DNA of 7,147 nt from Acidobacteriota bacterium. GTDB taxonomy: Bacteria; Acidobacteriota; Terriglobia; Terriglobales; Acidobacteriaceae. Shown here in pieces: positions 4,920-7,147 of this stretch (positions within the stretch are counted from its first letter, which is position 1; every line of letters begins with the position of its first letter). Position numbers and translations under genes: made by a program. The stretch covers positions 582 through 7,728 of the forward strand of contig QIAS01000147.1 of assembly GCA_003225615.1 (NCBI GenBank). The letters are read 5' to 3'. The notes under the pieces are model-generated. The model saw nothing but the letters and a program-made list of their open reading frames with translations. It ran no database searches and was not told the origin of the DNA.

Positions 4920-6155
4920 GTGGTTGAACCGTTCTACACTCGTTGCTGCATCGTGGGAGGTGGCCCGGCCGGCATGATGTTGGGATTGCTTTTGGCGCGC
5001 CTGGGCGTGGATACGTTCGTACTTGAAAAGCATGCCGATTTCCTGCGCGATTTCCGCGGGGACACGATCCATCCATCAACGCTGGATATCATGTACGAGC
5101 TCGGCTTTCTGGATGAATTCCTGAAGCGTCCTCATCAGGAAATACGCGAGCTTGCTGGGCAGATTGGCAAGGACACAGTCACGATTGCGGACTTCACGCA
5201 TTTGCCGACTCACTGCCAATTTCTTGCCTTCATGCCGCAGTGGGATTTCCTGGATTTTATTTCTCAGCAGGCCAAGCGCTACTCCACGTTTCACCTGAAA
5301 ATGCAGGCGGAAGTGATTGACCTCATCCACGAAAAATATACTGTGGCGGGAGTGCGCGCGACGACGCCGGAAGGCCCTCTCGAAATTCGGGCCTGGCTGA
5401 CTGTGGGCGCCGATGGGCGCCACTCCACAGTTCGCGAACGGGCAGCCCTCGAAGTGGTTAATCTCGGCGCTCCCATGGATGTGATGTGGATGCGGATCAG
5501 CCGGCGTCCCGATGATCCTGGGCAGACCTTTGGCCATATTGACCAAGGGAAAATTCTTGTCCTGCTCAACCGCGACAACTACTGGCAATGTGCCTTCGTG
5601 ATCCCTAAAGGGACGGCTGACGAAATCCGCCGGAGAGGGCTGGAATCGTTTCGCGCGGAAATAGCAGGTCTCGCGCCGTTCCTGCGCGACCGCGTAGAAG
5701 AGTTGCGCGATTGGAATCAGATCAGCCTTTTGACGGTCGCAGTCGACCGGCTGTCGCGATGGTGCCGACCCGGACTCTTGTGCATCGGCGATGCAGCGCA
5801 CGCCATGTCGCCGATCGGAGGTGTAGGAATCAATCTGGCGATTCAAGACGCGGTTGCCACAGCGAATATACTCGGCCCAAAACTTCGGCAAAAAGCTCCT
5901 TCCGAAAGTGAGCTTCAAACTGTCCAGCAACGAAGGCATTTTCCGACTTGGGCGACGCAGCGGCTTCAACTTGCCATACAAAATAGGGTGATAAAGCGGG
6001 TTCTTGGCAGCGCCAAGCCAATTACACCACCCTGGCCAGTGAGGCTCCTGGGCCGCTGGCCATATCTGCGACGAATTCCAGCCCGGTTAATCGGGATCGG
6101 TTTCCGTCCCGAGCACGTAATGATGGCTGAGAATCGAACCGGCGCGCAGGACTAA
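4920..6155 (+). CDS. FAD-dependent oxidoreductase of the PHBH/UbiH monooxygenase family
   Basis: A 411-residue cytoplasmic flavoprotein of usual length for group A flavin monooxygenases, which use NAD(P)H and oxygen to hydroxylate aromatic or polyketide-like substrates. The N-terminal Rossmann motif is 'CCIVGGGPAGMM' (9-20), with E36 at the end of strand 2 to bind the FAD ribose. 'FRGDTIHPST' (45-54) follows. The DG motif is 'VGADGRHSTVR' (162-172), touching FAD and NAD(P)H, and the GD motif is 'CIGDAAHAMSPIGGVG' (288-303), touching the FAD ribityl chain. All key residues are present, so the enzyme should be active; the substrate cannot be told. The C-terminal part (335-411) is helical and basic with no extra domain. 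The start is GTG; no other start lies upstream in frame within 60 bases, and the Rossmann strand begins at residue 7, so nothing is missing. The neighbours are unrelated. Confidence 0.92.
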   Translation: MVEPFYTRCCIVGGGPAGMMLGLLLARLGVDTFVLEKHADFLRDFRGDTIHPSTLDIMYELGFLDEFLKRPHQEIRELAGQIGKDTVTIADFTHLPTHCQFLAFMPQWDFLDFISQQAKRYSTFHLKMQAEVIDLIHEKYTVAGVRATTPEGPLEIRAWLTVGADGRHSTVRERAALEVVNLGAPMDVMWMRISRRPDDPGQTFGHIDQGKILVLLNRDNYWQCAFVIPKGTADEIRRRGLESFRAEIAGLAPFLRDRVEELRDWNQISLLTVAVDRLSRWCRPGLLCIGDAAHAMSPIGGVGINLAIQDAVATANILGPKLRQKAPSESELQTVQQRRHFPTWATQRLQLAIQNRVIKRVLGSAKPITPPWPVRLLGRWPYLRRIPARLIGIGFRPEHVMMAENRTGAQD

Positions 6156-6161
6156 ACACAT

Positions 6162-6178
6162 GTCTCGGCGCTCGAGAC
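6162..6178. terminator. Short hairpin between convergent stop codons
   Basis: GTCTCG (6162-6167), a 5-base loop, and CGAGAC (6173-6178) fill the 22-base gap between the flavoprotein and transporter genes. The stem is perfect but only six pairs, and neither side has a T run, so bidirectional termination is possible but not shown. Confidence 0.3.
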
Positions 6179-7137
6179 TATTCCATCGGCTCTACGAGCG
6201 TGACTTCTCCCCGCGCTCCGCGCTCGGGGCGCTGGATCAAAACGATGGCCGTGAGCACGATCACGATTCCCAGTATCTGGACGGGCTTCATCAACTCGCC
6301 GAGGGCGATGGCTGCAATCAGGATGGAGAAGACCGGCTCGAGGCAGCTAGCCACGATGGCGCGGGTGGGCTCAAGGTGCTGCAGGCCCGCGAAGTATAGG
6401 GCGAAAGGCACCAATACCGATATCAGCGAGAAGGACAGCAGAAACAGCCACTGCGCTCCGGAGAAATGTGCGGCAGCAATTTTCCACGGCGGGTTGATGA
6501 TGATCCAGAAGGTCGAGGCAGCGACCAGGGTCCACAGCAGCACCTGCCAACGGTTGTAACGGGCAAGGATGCTGTGGCCGCTGACGTTATAAAACGCAAA
6601 AGAGAATGAGGCAACTACGGCCGCGATGACACCCGCCGCATTCAGGCGAAAGCCGCCCGCGCCTACTACTCCGATAGCGAGCGCGCATCCGACCACCGCG
6701 AGCGCGACTGCGGACACGCGCTGCACGGTCGCCTTCTGCAACCCGCGCGCAACCGTATAGAGCAGCACCCAGGCGGGTGCGGTGTATTGCAGAATGATGG
6801 CGGTGGCAACGTTGGTTTTCTGAATCGCAAAATAGTAGAGGTAATTGGAGGCCGCGACTCCCAGCACGCCCAGCAGGAAGCAGCGGCCCAGATCAGCAGC
6901 CGGTAGCTTCAGGTTCTTCCAGCCGCGCACTCCCGCCAGGATGGGCAAGAGCACCAGAAACGAAAACGTGGTACGGGCCTGGGAAAGGATGAGGGGATCG
7001 ATGGGGCGCAGCGCTGCTCCAGCGGGCAGCAGGCGTCCGGTAAACGCGGCGCGGCCAAGCGTGGCGGCAATGCCCCACAGGAACGTGGCACTGGCAATAT
7101 AAAAATAGCCGCGAACGGGATGCGTTTTAGCCGCCAA
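6178..7137 (-). CDS. EamA/DMT-family transporter (start possibly beyond the window)
   Basis: An integral inner-membrane protein of the drug/metabolite transporter superfamily with about ten transmembrane helices in two EamA repeats (roughly residues 10-155 and 167-302). Typical marks are 'ATFLWGIAATLGRAAF' in helix 1, 'AIQKTNVATAIILQYTAPAW' ending repeat 1, and 'EPTRAIVASCLEPVF' with 'ALGE' in repeat 2. Members export amino acids, nucleosides or other metabolites; the substrate is unknown here. The length of 319 is normal for the family. The TTG at 7137 is the only start seen, but the frame stays open to the window edge (7146), so the true start may lie outside. The gene ends in a TAG 22 bases past the flavoprotein stop. 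A charged C-terminal tail (303-319) follows the last helix. Confidence 0.9.
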   Translation of the reverse strand: MAAKTHPVRGYFYIASATFLWGIAATLGRAAFTGRLLPAGAALRPIDPLILSQARTTFSFLVLLPILAGVRGWKNLKLPAADLGRCFLLGVLGVAASNYLYYFAIQKTNVATAIILQYTAPAWVLLYTVARGLQKATVQRVSAVALAVVGCALAIGVVGAGGFRLNAAGVIAAVVASFSFAFYNVSGHSILARYNRWQVLLWTLVAASTFWIIINPPWKIAAAHFSGAQWLFLLSFSLISVLVPFALYFAGLQHLEPTRAIVASCLEPVFSILIAAIALGELMKPVQILGIVIVLTAIVLIQRPERGARGEVTLVEPME

Positions 7138-7147
7138 GAAGCTGGTC

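Noticed and set aside
4842..5072. 76-residue - strand frame across the start of the flavoprotein gene
   Set aside because: It overlaps the Rossmann-fold coding sequence and part of the decayed gene in a wrong frame, and has no family features.
5076..5981. 301-residue open frame antisense to the flavoprotein gene
   Set aside because: It is the mirror of a well-supported FAD enzyme; its product is rich in R, H, P and S with no domain, typical of antisense frames in moderately GC-rich genes.
1..7147. CRISPR array, insertion sequence, tRNA, phage or defence island
   Set aside because: I found no regularly spaced repeats, transposase motifs, cloverleaf-like sequence or defence-type domains on either strand.

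Overview
The window looks like a piece of chromosome from a member of the Acidobacteriota (Koribacter/Terriglobia type), probably a soil or metagenomic strain. This is inference. It rests on the 84-residue coiled-coil protein, whose 'KDAYEVLQQKE' opening I recall as typical of that phylum, on a CGGGG lipoprotein start, on GTG and TTG start codons, and on a 'tacgaag'-type intergenic repeat. I see no insertion sequence, phage gene, CRISPR array, tRNA or rRNA.

Layout, left to right. (1) The 3' end of ribF (riboflavin kinase/FAD synthetase) enters on the + strand and stops at 263. (2) It converges on a 431-residue MFS symporter on the - strand (316-1611), with an imperfect 14-bp inverted repeat spanning the junction. 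(3) A 263-bp divergent spacer carries a good - strand promoter for the symporter and an unexplained terminator-like hairpin. It leads to the 84-residue protein on the + strand (1881-2135). (4) On the - strand, a 405-residue secreted lipoprotein with glycosidase-like motifs (2179-3396) starts at TTG. Its upstream region is a 568-bp non-coding stretch with a perfect TGTGA-N6-TCACA palindrome (CRP/FNR type) and a sigma-70-like promoter. (5) Two small - strand genes follow: a 156-residue exported protein (3965-4435) and, upstream of it, a 78-residue protein with an Sm-like motif pattern (4499-4735). Just above them, 4785-4873 holds a frameshifted second copy of the middle of the 156-residue gene, which had not been expected and is the clearest sign of local duplication and decay. 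(6) A + strand FAD-dependent monooxygenase-like flavoprotein (4920-6155) starts at GTG with no Shine-Dalgarno but with an extended -10 box seven bases upstream. (7) A - strand EamA/DMT-family transporter (6178-7137) converges on it with a 22-bp gap and runs to the window edge.

The genes do not form one pathway. RibF makes FAD and the flavoprotein would use it, but they are 4.7 kb apart and this is housekeeping rather than linkage. No defence system or biosynthetic cluster is visible. The most unusual content is in 3397-4920: the CRP-like operator in a large intergenic region, the duplicated and decaying exported-protein gene, the Sm-like small protein, and two diverging promoters that imply leaderless or nearly leaderless transcripts. 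All alignments and motif counts were made by eye.
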